Origin: Marasmius tenuissimus
Taxonomy: Eukaryota > Basidiomycota > Agaricomycetes > Agaricales > Marasmiaceae
Length of the DNA stretch: 64,000 nt
Assembly (NCBI GenBank): GCA_029532415.1
Contig: JAQOTA010000047.1
Coordinates: forward strand, 3,410,001-3,474,000
Reading direction: 5' to 3'
Each line of letters begins with the position of its first letter. Position 1 is the first letter of the stretch. This document shows positions 1-11,588 of this stretch, one piece after another. The translations under genes were made by a program, and so were the position numbers. Below the pieces are notes generated by a model that had not been told where the DNA came from, made no database searches, and was given only the letters and a program-made list of their open reading frames with translations.

Positions 1-2580
1 TCGGAGAGCAAATAGTCAGTGTTCATTAAGACCTAAATCATCGCCAGTACATACCGGAGCTTCATCATGGTCTTTGAGAGGGGCAAAAAGAGGAAAGAAG
101 GGTTGTTCATCGAGTTTGGTGATCCCACATATGTAGTGAGACAAGGTTTGATAATTCCCATGTCCTGGTTGTTGTGGCTGACGACAGGGGAATAAAATCA
201 TGATCTCCAACTGGCTTCTAGAACTCGAGAAGGCCAAGTGCATCAGTGAGTTTAGTTACGAGTCGAAAGGCTGTGGTCGAATATTGATGGGAGCACCCCT
301 CGAGTGCGTGGAAGCCCGAGAGACTTAAATGTCGCCGTCGAGACTCTGGAGAATGTAGAGCACGAGTCACATCAAAGGACTTAGGGGAGGGATCGGGACT
401 GCGGTGTATCGAGTGTGATTCAAGCAGAGACGGTTTCCTTCGAGGAGACGTCGGGCCGGCACCAACCCAATTTCGCTCAGATTTATAGAAGATCGGCGTG
501 TACTATTCCAGGCCCGAATCCCTATCGAAGTATTTTGTCCCCGAACCCCACACCCTCCTCCACCTCTGCCCCAAGAGCACACACCACTCCCACAGCACTA
601 CCCGGCTACCCGAGCTACACCCTCACCGGATGTCGTGCCGATCTTCGGATTGGGCTAGTATCCAACCTATATTTTATATGCACGGGTAGACATTTGAGTG
701 AGGGTTTCGAAGGATGCGGGGGAAGTGACGGGTGGCGCCTGTTCCGAGTCGTTTTCTTTGATGATCTTCGTGTGTTAACCCTTCATCTGACTGTCAGTGG
801 TCTATTCTGTGCATCTTTTATGATTGGGTCTCGTATGCTTGAGGTACTTGTGTGTACTATGCAGGTTCGCGACAAGGCGAACTCAGGAGATGCCTCGCTG
901 CAACGTGTTAATCGAGTTTGACCCCGCTATGAGGTTCAATCTCCTCGAGGTCGGAGGGCGAGAACCATGCAGTTCTGCAGCTTCACATAAAGGGCCAATT
1001 TGCAAGGTAACGGGATTGTGGCGTATCGAGCATAAGCTCGTATATGAAACTATTTTTCAGTATTCTCATTCAGGTTGGCGTAAGCCTCAGCACGCAGTGC
1101 TGATCTGTCGTGATCTGAGTTGTCGGTTGACTCCAGGGGATTGCTCCGACCTTCCTGATTGTCAGAGCAAATATTCGAAAGGACGAAACAAAATTTGGGG
1201 ATACTGTACACTATACCAGACTCACTTCTATCTCTCACATGCTCACGTTTTCAGTCGAGGCAGACAAGAAACCAGAAACCGTCAGGGATCACGATGAGGT
1301 AAAAGCTCCGTAATATGTTGGATATTTCGATAGTACCAAGTCGGCCACTTTCACTAGACAAAAATTTTGAGCAACTCGAACTGCGTACAGATCTGTAATG
1401 GCAGATGGTCCCGGCTTTTGCCTCGCCATCTTGTACTTATATCCCAACCACTCGCGAGCTTCTTTCGTCCCATAACCCTTGTGGGCCTCAAGTACTATGC
1501 CACTTTACAATGCATGTCTTCCGTACCTAACAGCCACAATCATGCCAGTCTGTATTTTAATGATAGTTGTTACCGAGTTCCGATGACTCGAGGGAGGAGG
1601 AACGACTAAGGCTACCTAAAACTTTGTATTTTCATACTGGGCCACGGTGTGGCTTGAGCTGCTATGGCGCCACGAGCGACTGGGCAATGGCTTACCTTGT
1701 CTTTTTATTGGATCTTGTCTATGACGGTGATGGCCGTCTAAAATCTCTTCCGGTAGCGGGCACGACCTCTGTGTGAAGTGGGTATATGTCGAGCTCGAGA
1801 AAATCGTTGATGGTCCCGGTGGTTGTCGTTTATTCCATTGATACGGCAAGGAGCTCGGTTTTTGGTGATGCGAGTTGAAGCTTGAACGATACTGTGAGGC
1901 ATGTTAAATTGGGTTCTGGGTCGCACATTCCAGTACAGAGATCTGAGAAACGCTTTGAGAGCTCGAAGCTTCAGGATCGCGGCGTCACTTCGAGAGATAT
2001 TCATATTATTCAGATTTGGAGGTGGATTGACACGTTCTTGATTCTGTCCATGAAGCCTCAAGGTGCCCTTGATAAGCAGAGACTCAAAGAGTACGAGTTA
2101 ATTCGCTGTAACCTCGTGTGACGGTAGCTCGGATGAACGGTCGGCAGCGTGTGGCCTGGTGTATTTGAAACCCTTGGGTTATTGAAGGGATGCGCGCTCG
2201 ATGGGTTGCGAAAACCACTAGATTCCACTTGCTCCACAGTGATCTTTATCCTTCCGGGCCCCGTTATTCAAATGATTATTATCTGGCATTTCGCTCAAGT
2301 AGAAGGCTGAGCTGGAACGTTTTTTGTGAGGATATGGGCGCATCTTACCTGAGTTTACTGAATACATTACACCAGGGGCGAAACAGTGTGTGTCTCACAT
2401 ACTCCGCAGCGGTGCGAACCCTCGCCAGACCCTCCGTAACAGAACGGCATTAGCCAGCCAGCGCTTCAGCACTGAACGGTTTGCATGGGCCGAAAAATAC
2501 TTGATGGTGAGGCACTGAGTAAACCTCAATTCGATTCAATACAGTTACATCTTGTCCCGCACGTTCCTAATCCGGTGCGA
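1..2580. other. Intergenic, no supported gene
   Basis: Open frames up to about 168 codons occur on both strands (for example 415-921 and 824-1297). None shows a recognisable domain, a convincing intron chain or a signal peptide, and several do not start with ATG. I see no gene I can support. Confidence 0.4.
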
Positions 2581-2588
2581 CCGAGAGC

Positions 2589-2595
2589 TATAAAG
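2589..2595 (+). promoter_or_regulatory. TATA box of small secreted protein gene
   Basis: TATAAAG lies 62 bp upstream of the ATG at 2651, a normal spacing for a fungal TATA promoter with a short leader. Confidence 0.6.
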
Positions 2596-2650
2596 CCAGG
2601 CCAGGATCAGGAAGACAAGGCATAATCCTCACACGAACAACACACAGGTC

Positions 2651-3127
2651 ATGAAGCTCACCATCCAGACTCTCGGACTCTTAGTCCCTCTTCTTGCTGC
2701 TGGAGTTTCTAACGCTATTTGTCCCGGATTCAACTACGGAATTGGAAACGCTCAAGATCTCGGAGGAGGGGTCACACGTTGTTCGTAGCCTCTTCTTCGC
2801 CACTATCACTGGCTTGACTTTATTAAAACGATAACACTGACACCTTCACTAGGGCAAGTTTATGACACTAGTTGCAATAGTGTCGACAGTCTCACCACCA
2901 ACCAGAACCCTTGCACCTCGGGAACGTTCACTTGTAGCCCTCCTCCCATCAAGTTCACAGGGTATAAGAACACGTTCAGTGGACTTCAGTATGCTTGTCG
3001 TACAGACCCAAACTCAGGAAGCTGCGGTGGAGATACTATCTCTGTTTGCGTAAGTGATTTTGTCCCCTTGGTGGTTACCTGGGCTAATTGTACTTGTACA
3101 ACGAAGTGCCGAAACGATGGTAATTAG
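2651..3127 (+). CDS. Small secreted cysteine-containing protein (CCRNDGN type)
   Basis: A secreted protein of about 108 residues. Exon 1 starts at the ATG at 2651 and encodes a signal peptide (MKLTIQTLGLLVPLLAAGVS, cleavage likely after ..SNA), then ICPGFNYGIGNAQDLGGG. Exon 2 (2853-3049) gives YDTSCNSVDSL.., TSGTFTCSPPP and YACRTDPNSGSCGGD. Intron 2 (3050-3106) has a GTAAGT donor, and exon 3 (3107-3127) ends the protein in CCRNDGN. The first intron runs from about 2778 or 2781 to 2852; two weak donors keep the frame and I cannot choose between them. From family knowledge, agaricomycetes have many small secreted proteins with this Cys spacing and C-terminus; their function is unknown. An effector-like or cell-surface role is only inference. 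The gene has its own TATA box and stands alone. Confidence 0.75.
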
Positions 3128-3971
3128 GCACGTCGGACATCATCGGTTTGAACGCGTTGGAGCCGACGAAATGGGTAGTGATAGTGGAGAAACGTCACTA
3201 GGACTCTTCAACGGGGTCCAGAATGTTGCTGGACTAAAATAACACAGAATGAGATGACCATGATAGTGACAAGACTATTTGAAGTCTACGAAGGAAGTGG
3301 GTGCGAGATGGTATGTTGCAAGATTACTCACACAGATCAAGCGCTAAAAGCCTTTGGCTGCGGTGGATCGATACTTCAGTTAAGTCCCTTCAATACGTAG
3401 TTCGTAACCGATGACGCGCCGAGCGAAGCCTTGATCTCGGACATCAATAGTCACTTGTCGGACCGACGCGACGCGTTGTGCACGTGCACTCGAAACGTGA
3501 TTATAGCGTGAGCACAAAGCTGTACAGCTTGAGACGAGTTCCCACCGGGGGTCGCCCTTCCTCTTACCTCCTTCCCAGGCGAATCCCAGGGCCTTGATTA
3601 GATCTCATGCGCTACTTCGCACTTTGGAATGATTTACATCATCAGCCACCTCTCTAAATCAAGTAAGTCCAAGTTCGACAGTCATCGCCTTTGATCATTC
3701 TCGTCGGATGTCATCCGCAGTATACTGTATCTGAACCGCCCCTTCGGACGTCCCAAACTTGACTGAGCAATATCCAAATTTGACTTCGTTTTCCGGCTTC
3801 CGGTATACTATTCGAACTCGAACTAAGCCGTTCTACCCCAGCCTATTGGGGTGAGAGTTATGCCAGGTTCCTCGGTGACGGGCGCGAACTATCGGTAATT
3901 AGGTGGCTATTTTTACAATTTCAAACATCTATAGATGGAAGATCCTGTGAACCTTGACAACGAGCGGGAAG
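3128..3971. other. Intergenic
   Basis: No gene, repeat or RNA seen. The segment includes the 3' flank of the secreted-protein gene and the promoter of the mannosyltransferase. Confidence 0.5.
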
Positions 3972-5795
3972 ATGCTCCATTTCGTATTCGTGATGATATC
4001 TTTCTTTCTTTCTCCCACTCACCTTGACCATCTTCAAGATGCTCAGAGGACGACACAGACATATTTTCGGGTTGGGCATACTGGTGCGTTGTGGTCCTAC
4101 TCACCTCAGAACCTATCTCATTGGTACGCATCTTAAAGGCGGCATTTATTTATGGAACAAGCCTATTATTGAAGGATACGAGCATGCTGGTCAATTTGCT
4201 GGGACGACAATTCACCAATGAGCCTGAGCAAGAACCCATGCTCGTCGAAGAGACTCACCCGCCGGACCTCTCACAGCCAGAGCAAGTTGAGGTTGCTAAC
4301 CATATACCCCGACCTGTCGGAGAGGGTACAGCCAACGCTACACTCGTGTTCCTCGCCCGTAACTCGGAGTTGGATGGCGTTCTTTCGAGCATGGAACATG
4401 TGGAGATGCGATTCAACAAACGGTTTGGATATCCGTGGGTATTCCTGAATGAGGTAGAGTTCGAAGATGAATTCAAGAGGTACGTGTTCACAGTGCTCGA
4501 CTGCAACAGCCTCGCTGATTGTTACCTTTACGACCGTGTTAGACGTGTGCAAGAGGCAACTTCAGCACCTGTTTCCTTTGGCCTTATACCGCACGATCAC
4601 TGGTACCAGCCAGATTGGGTTGACGAGGACCGAGCAAGGGAAGGTAGAGAGCGAATGAAGGCGCTGAATATGATTTATGCCGGTACGTTGTCATTGCCTA
4701 CTACTCGTTGGCTACTGATTTTCCGCCACAGATAACGTTCCATACCGCAACATGTGTCGATTCAATTCAGGCGTAAGTGCCCTCCAGGGCAGTTATTCAT
4801 TTTTGGAGCGGTCGTGTTCTTACTCCATGTCCATCCGGTTTCCAGTTCTTTTTCCATCATCCTCTTCTGCAACCGTATCGTTACTATTGGCGGGTCGAGT
4901 ATATCTTTGTCTCAATCCTCCTGCCCTATACGGCACGCTAATTTCGTCATTGTACAACGCAGACCAGGAATCTCGTACACATGCGACATTCCTTACGATC
5001 CATTTGACTACCTGAGGGACCACGGCAAGATATACGGTGCATCTCTTCGTTCACCAGGATTTTTGCTGGTGCTAACGCGGCGTCTGGTTGACGCTCCACA
5101 GGCTTCACGATCACATTCACCGAGTGGGAGGCAACTATACCCACTCTTTGGGCCAGCGTCAAAGGTAAACTCGATCGATCCTCGATGTGACGTCTCGGAC
5201 CTAATCCAAACCCACAGAATTTATTGAAAAATACCCTCAATACGTGTCTGACAGTAATGCGATGAGCTATCTGAGTAAAGACGGAGGGACGACATACAAC
5301 CTATGTCACTGTAAGCCTTCGTTCACCGCTTGGATGTGGGCCATTTGTTTGACTCCGGGTTTCTCCTGACAGTTTGGAGTAACTTTGAGATAGCCGATTT
5401 GGATTTCTGGCGAAGCGAGGCCTACCAGAAGTTTTTTGAGTTCTTGGACTCCAAAGGTGGTTTCTACTACGAGGTACGCCTCTCATCCAATTCCTAGGAG
5501 ATGATCCTCAATGCCGTTTGATAGAGGTGGGGTGACGCGCCAGTACACTCTATTGCGGCAGCTCTCTTCGCAGACAAAGAGAAACTTCATTTCTTCAATG
5601 ATATCGGATACTCACATCCTCCCTTCGAGCATTGTCCAGCGGGAGAGTTGCGAAACGGGAAGAATTGCAACTGCAATCCTGCGTTATCAATAGGTTCGTC
5701 GCTTGTCTTCGGGTGGATGCAATTCTTGCTGACCTGGAGCTTGGTTAGATCGCCGACCACAGTCGTGCCTGGCGAAATATGAAAAACTATGGTAG
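3972..5795 (+). CDS. Alpha-1,2-mannosyltransferase, KRE2/KTR family (GT15)
   Basis: A type II Golgi enzyme that moves mannose from GDP-mannose onto O- or N-linked glycans. The exons give a continuous GT15 protein: ANATLVFLARNSELDGV, RFNKRFGYPWVFLNEVEF, FGLIPHDHWYQPDWVDEDRA, YRNMCRFNSG then FFFHHPLLQPYRYYWRVEP, GISYTCDIPYDPFDYLRD, FTEWEATIPTLWASVKEF, DLDFWRSEAYQKFFEFLD, and a C-terminus with WGDAPVHSIAAALF and HFFNDIGYSHPPFEHCP, ending SCLAKYEKLW. The YYWRVEP and GDAPVHS motifs are family hallmarks. Introns: 4480-4542, 4683-4731, 4773-4845, 4899-4962, 5037-5101, 5165-5217, 5311-5372, 5474-5524 and 5694-5748, all in frame. The 5' end is uncertain. I start at 3972 because MLHFVFVMISFFLSP could be the membrane anchor, joined by an intron at about 4071-4174. 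ATG 4039 or 4184 are alternatives. The remaining reading frame shows no break. Confidence 0.85.
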
Positions 5796-6201
5796 TCATG
5801 ATGTGGCTCGTGTGGACAAAGTCCAGAGAAACCTGGTACGCCGTGTGTCAACACTCACGGTCGTGTACAAAGAAATGTAAGGCCTGCGTACGGACTATGA
5901 TTTAGATAGCAATATTTATGTATAGCTAATTTATCATCTATGGGTATCGGACCCAGACAACGTGGGATTTATTCCCATCCGTTGGGTTATACGTTCATTT
6001 TGCCTTCTGAGCCTAAGGATTGCGTCTATATGATACAGCGATCCAAACACTTAAATACGCTTCGCATTAGTCAATGTGCTGAATACTTGATCAGCAAGAG
6101 CTGCCCCTATAGCATTGTCACACCGGGTGGTACGAATAAGCCTTTTGGGTATTTCTGCCGTGTTGGGTACGACTCCTGGTCTACCAGCAAGTTCAGGGCA
6201 G
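5796..6201. other. Intergenic, left flank of transposon
   Basis: An open frame runs through 5940-6260 but crosses the transposon terminus and has no recognisable content. Nothing else seen. Confidence 0.4.
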
Positions 6202-6236
6202 CACCAGCGAAACGAGGCCACCCTGATCAGTGGCTG
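6202..6236. repeat. Left terminal inverted repeat of Plavaka-type element
   Basis: Begins CACCAGCGAAACGAGGCC and matches the reverse complement of 15917-15951 at 29 of 35 positions. Confidence 0.65.
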
Positions 6237-6692
6237 ACGCGGGTTGCAAGTGATAGGTAGACTTACCATAGATGATCGTATACTGTAAATCTACAATTAG
6301 AATAATGTAATATGATCAAACGATAATCACTTACCGTCAGTATGTTTGTAGAATGGCGAGGCGTTGGCCAAGCATCAACAGGCTGGATGAGTTTGATAAG
6401 ACAATGATCAGCGGCTGATGAGATAACGAAAGAATGAGATGATCTTATCAGCAAAAGATCAGCCGCTGGTCAGAGCGCCCAAGACTGACGCGCGTCTTGT
6501 CAGAAAGCGCTAGGCTGGGTCTACATGACCGAGGGCTGTTGATCGTCTGTTCATCCTCTGATTAGATAGAGTCCGAATGAAACCGACGTCCCAAATACTG
6601 GTGCTCATACACGGGAGCGCTTACTATTTGGGTCCGACATTGAGTAAAGAAAAACTGCGTGAATTGGCAGCGTCTACGTGAGTACATCCTAA

Positions 6693-9600
6693 CTAGTCGA
6701 AATTGCTACCACTGTCTTCACTGTCTGACTCCCGGGCCAGCTCTGCGTCGTCCCATATAGCCATCCCCCGGTTATACATGTCCTCCAAGGTCTCCTCGTC
6801 CTCCATTTCGTCCTCCACTTCGTCCTCATCTTTGTCCTGGGCATCGTCTTCCTCCATAGCATTTTCACCTTCACCTGGCGCTTGTACAACGTTCCCGTTG
6901 TCATCGTAGACGGGTAAGGGAACGTCGTTAGCAGTGGCCTCCTTTTCCAAGGCATGAAGGAACTCATGAAACTCGATGTGGCCGATGCCGCCGCCTCGAT
7001 AACGCATGAACATATCCGTGTCAGGGAACCTGTAGAATCAGTTTCAGTAAGAGAACGATAGAGATGGAACTAGAAAACTTACAAGTTCACATAAAAATAA
7101 CGCCAGTCTTTTTCTTCCTTGATGTATTTCCCTTCGTAAAACTCTTCATACATACGTGCAAGAGAGTCTTTCGGCAAGAGATCCTGGACTGTGCTATACT
7201 CGTATGCCGGTATCATGTGCGACGCTCGGATGACTCGTGCCGGGTCTACGAAACCAAACGCCTCGGGATCCTCTGCGTTGAGGAATTGAACACGGGGGAG
7301 ATGTTTTGCCTTCCATCCCCACCGGTGGCTTTCGTCGAACTGGAGCTATCGGACGTACAGAAACTCCATAGGTCTCATCTTCCCATGAACAGGACCTGCT
7401 CCAGTGTAAAGAACATTGGCATGATATATTCCAATGACTCAGGCGTAGAGATAGGGATGGGGATCACTGGGGTCGCCTGTGAGCATCATGATGTGCGGAC
7501 ACCGCCGAAACCCGATGCTCTCCTTCTTGCGTCGACAATCGTATGTCGTGTAATGAAGCCTGAATCTCTGGTGCCTGTAGAAATGTTCACCAACGAGACC
7601 TAGGCGGTAGAGATCTTCGTCAGGGACCGAGTCAGGATCCACGTCCAAGATGCGGGATATCAGATGCCTCTGAAGCTTTGTCGCGAAATCCTACAACAAA
7701 AAAACCTTAGTCTTGCAACGAAAAAGACAAAATAACCAGCATACCTTCAAGGCCAGATCGTATGAATACTTTCTACTCATCACGTTGTACAACTTCATTG
7801 AGTTGTTCCGGTTGATCGGAAACTGATGGTGGACAGAGGGGTCTGCATGCGGCATAACCTCGTTGTCGCGAGAAGCAAGCTTGCGTTCGACTAGCACCAG
7901 GGCACCAATCTGGCCTTCAGGTCGGTTCTTGTTTGTTACTTGATACTTGTTCTTGACTTGTCGGTGCTCCCATTCGCCCTGAAATCAATGTTCAACATCA
8001 TATTGAAAGACTGATGAACCATACTCACCGGCTGGGTACTAGTACCATCGGTTGTACCATACTTCATGATAGCATCTGCTTCGTGTCCTAGCGCATGGGT
8101 CTTGTAATTGACTAAGCTGAAGGCCTTTCTCCGTGAACCCTTGTCGCCATTGGGGTCCCTCTTGAGCCTGGCTTGGCATTCGTGCTTGCTTTCCACAGTA
8201 GCTATCCCAGACACAGCATCTTTGTAACGCCGTAGCTGACGCCCGAGCTCCGAAGTCGTTGATTTCATGGTGTTGATCGTGGAGTCTGTGTGCTGGCAGA
8301 GGTTGCAGTATCGTTCATACGTCGCAAACGTGAAGAGGAGATCTTGAATGATCTCATCCAGCTCATCGAGGAAAAGCCCTTCGAAGCATGGCATCACGCA
8401 CTGCGGGGATGTATGAATATAGTCTGTCGACTTGGGAGGGTAGACACGTACCTCAAGAGCATCTTGATAGTCGCGACCTGCGAATTTCGTGAAGCTTGAC
8501 ACGCTATTCTTGAATCTCTGGATGGTGCCACTGCCGAAGGTCGGTACCTGGCGAAAGCTGGGAAGGAATGTCTGTTGGTAAAGATAGATATTGATAGGTG
8601 TAATTTTGACTTACCGTTGGTCCAAAACCTCGATGTTGGGCTTTTTTTGGACTGACAGGATGCGGACGTTGTGCTTCAAGAGATCCAATATCCTTCCAGT
8701 AAGGTCGTGAAAGCTGTCGGGGACATACATCTCGTAATGATTGAGACCATGGGCTTGAAACAGCTTTGAGAAAGCGCTCTGAAGGAAGATTAGTAAGAGA
8801 AAGTGCGACGAAAAGGTGAGCTTACCCGAACAGGTAACGTTGAAGTATCTTCGAGATGGTTCTGGACGTGCTTCTGGTTGTTGATTGCGTACCCACGAGC
8901 GAATATGGTGGAACGAGCAGCAGCAATGTCTGCCAACAGCTCGTCGTTGTCCGACCTTGCAGTCACCGAATGACGGTTCATATCCGCCTTGGTGCCGAGG
9001 AGATGGACCTGGTCCTTCCTCGTCATGCACAGAGGGCACGGATGGGTAGAAAGATATTTGATGCACGCAAGAATGACCCTAAGAGCATGGTAAGTCTGTG
9101 ACACAACAAGACCGAGTAGGAAGACTTACTTTTCCACATAGTCCGCGCTGTAGCAGAGAAAACGATAGAAAAGTAGCCGGAGCACCCCATCGGTACACTT
9201 TTCGAGGTACCCGTTGATGTACGCATCGACGAAACGCTCATCGGATACGAGGAGATGCCAGACCGCGTGTAGGAGTTCTACTTTGCAGAATCGCAGCTCG
9301 GCCTCCGATGCCAACTGGCCGAAGTGGCGCTTGTAGTGATCTTGTACTGTCCTGGGAAGCTGCGGAAGGTCAGTGAGTAGCAGATGAGGAGAATTGAATA
9401 GAAACTTACTGAGGGAAAATATATAACGTGGTTCATTGCCAGCGCCGAAGGCTTGAGACGGTCGTACTTTGACCAGTTCCCAAATGTGAGGTAGGCGGGC
9501 CAAAGGCTTGCTTCGCCAAAGTTTGCGAGCTGCGTTGAGTCCGAGTACAGCATGATGCTGACAATTCCAACCTCGGGGCTGCCTTCAGGTCGAGGGTGAA

Positions 9601-10924
9601 GCTTCGCCATGATTTCTTGCTCAAACTTGAGCATCCTGTCAGAGGTGTATCCCTCGCCGTAGACACGTTGGACCGGAGAAGATGGATCCGTAGGATTTTG
9701 CCAAAAGAGTTTGTGTGGTTTGAGGTGAAACTGCGCCGAATATGGCTCTGCCATCTCCGTCTTGATGACATCGAAAGGGTTTCGATACCATACATTGTCG
9801 ACGTGAATGGCAGGGGCATCTTTTTCTGCTACACGGTTCCTTGCACGAGGGAGTTTGACCTTGACCTCGCTCTTGATCCACCCATCGTGGCCCTGTAAGG
9901 GAAGTTTGGAGGAGGTCTTGTTGTTGTACACGACATCCGTCTCGCGTTTTGCACTGAACCCTACAAGGTGGTCAACCTCGAAGTCAGGCTGTAAGATAAC
10001 ATCTTGGACGAGACGGTCGAGTGATCCCTTGGACTTTGAATGTCCGTAGCAGTGGTGCCATCGCAGGAGGCGAGAGATTGTGGGATTAGCGTGAGGGTGC
10101 CACCAGGGTGGAGGATCGACATTCGGACCACCTTCAGCGTCCAGCTCCGGCTTGGGAGCTCTCCCAAACACTCGGTCTGGTGAACGACAAGGCACATTGG
10201 GGACTGCGGATGTGTCTACATCGTTCGCGGGCATGTAGTAATGATGCATTCGATATAGTCCGGCATTGTTTGGCTCGGACACGAATGTTTCTATAGGAGG
10301 AGATGGAGGTCGGGGAGGTGGTCGCAAAGGCAAAGGAACGGGTGGCGGCAAAGGCAGAGGTGAAGGCGTAGGTGAAGGTGAAGGTGAGGGCGAAGGTGAA
10401 GGTGGCTTAGGGGGAAGTAACGGTGTGTTTTCCGACACCACAAAATCGTCGAATTTACGGGGCATTCTTCGATTACGCGGCAGTCTCGCCAATTGAGACT
10501 ATGATGAACAGTTATAAGATTAAATGTATCGAATATGTTCGGAAATGCTTACCCGGGGATGCACGGTTGCCGGCTCATCATGTACAGAGGTTTCCTCGGG
10601 CTCATTTACCGGCCCCTTGTTTTCGATAACGGGTTCTTCAGGTTCGAAGATAGGTTCCTCGGGTTCGATTAGAGGCAATTCGGGTTCGAATGCCATCGGG
10701 GGTACTTCAGGCGCGATTGAGTGTCTGCTAGCCTCGCCTGATGAATTGGTATCCGGATCTGAAGAATTGCGGGCCCTTTTTGCCCTCGGTACAAATTTTG
10801 CGGTACGTTTGGCATTGCAGTGAGGTAGATGAGACGAGAGTTTGACGTAGGGTCCTCCCCCGCAAAAAGGACAAGGAGCCGAGAATTTCGAGGCTTTAGG
10901 AGATGACCGTTGACACTTTAGCAT
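6693..10924 (-). pseudogene. Plavaka transposase, disabled by two in-frame stops
   Basis: The coding order on the minus strand is: an N-terminal Cys/His finger (CPFCGGG..HLPHC) in exon 1 (10924-10553); a Glu/Pro-rich tract; exon 2 (10498-9410) with a proline-rich linker, HHYYMPANDVD, and the family signature LYSDSTQLANFGEASLWPAY followed by TFGNWSKY; CSADYVEK and HPCPLCMTRKDQVHLLGTKA; HYEMYVPDSFHDL; then FEGLFLDE.., QHTDSTI, YKTHALGH, and near the end DMFMRYRGGGIGHIEF with an acidic tail. These blocks are characteristic of Plavaka (CACTA-related) transposases of Agaricomycetes. The reading frame is interrupted by TGA at 7439-7441, where the family has Arg (CGA), and TAG at 7346-7348, where it has Trp (TGG). 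Other exons splice in frame. The start ATG at 10924 faces the palindrome at 11043-11379. Enough of the catalytic region remains to recognise the family, but the protein would be truncated. Confidence 0.85.
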
Positions 10925-11042
10925 TGTTCGAGACGCCGAGGTCGTCCACGAGCGTCATACAGAATGCCTATAAGTATAAAAGCGAATCGTCAGCATCGTT
11001 GCTAACGGTTTCAATGTTCAGGTAGTGAAAATGAATTCAAAT

Positions 11043-11379
11043 GGGCCATCTGCCCTTTATTTCACTTGTTATGTAGCTTATAACGTTTATTTATAATTCT
11101 ATATAACTATTATATACTGTATGAATGGATTCTTACCTTGGTTGAACGACACTCAACCACGATGGTGGTGGTCCAGTGTCAAGAGCAGAGGAAGCGCCCA
11201 AGTGTTGACGCGCGCGTGCCTCTGGCGCTTATGCCCCTCCTGACACTGAACCACCACCATTGTGGTTGAGTGTCGTTCAACCAAGGTAAGTTTTCGTTAG
11301 TATAGTATATAATAATTATCTATGAGTACAATACAATCATTTGAACTACATTACGAGCGAAATAGAGGGCAGATGGCCC
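11043..11379. repeat. 337-bp imperfect palindrome between divergent genes
   Basis: Arms 11043-11198 and 11224-11379 are reverse complements over most of their length, around a 25-nt centre. The most conserved part is the inner 65 bp of each arm. Both arms contain GTTGAACGACACTCAACCAC and, facing outward, CCAAG|GTAAG, a perfect splice-donor consensus. The palindrome sits between the transposase (minus) and the plus-strand genes. It is therefore a good candidate for a symmetric divergent promoter with mirrored 5' leaders; that role is inference. Confidence 0.8.
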
Positions 11380-11588
11380 GTTTGAAACCGTCCTAATTCT
11401 GTCATCATTGAGACCGTCAGCATGCATGCTGACGGTTCATTTTTCCCTTCTGCAGGATCGGCGTCACCCGTTCAGACCATACCCCAATTTGCATACTCCT
11501 CGATGGTATGTCTCGTCTTTTCAATAACGAAAAATAAGAGCTGATATCATTTCTACAGTCTAGCTCACTGATCAACAAAAATTTGCAG

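Noticed and set aside
415..921. 168-codon open frame near the left end
   Set aside because: Starts without ATG, no domain, no introns, no signal peptide; treated as chance.
4091..4170. Upstream open frame continuous with the mannosyltransferase
   Set aside because: It begins with GTG rather than ATG and reads through what is probably an intron; a first exon from 3972 or 4039 is more plausible.
10266..10496. Gly-rich plus-strand ORF
   Set aside because: It is the ant​isense of the proline-rich linker of the Plavaka transposase; a shadow frame.
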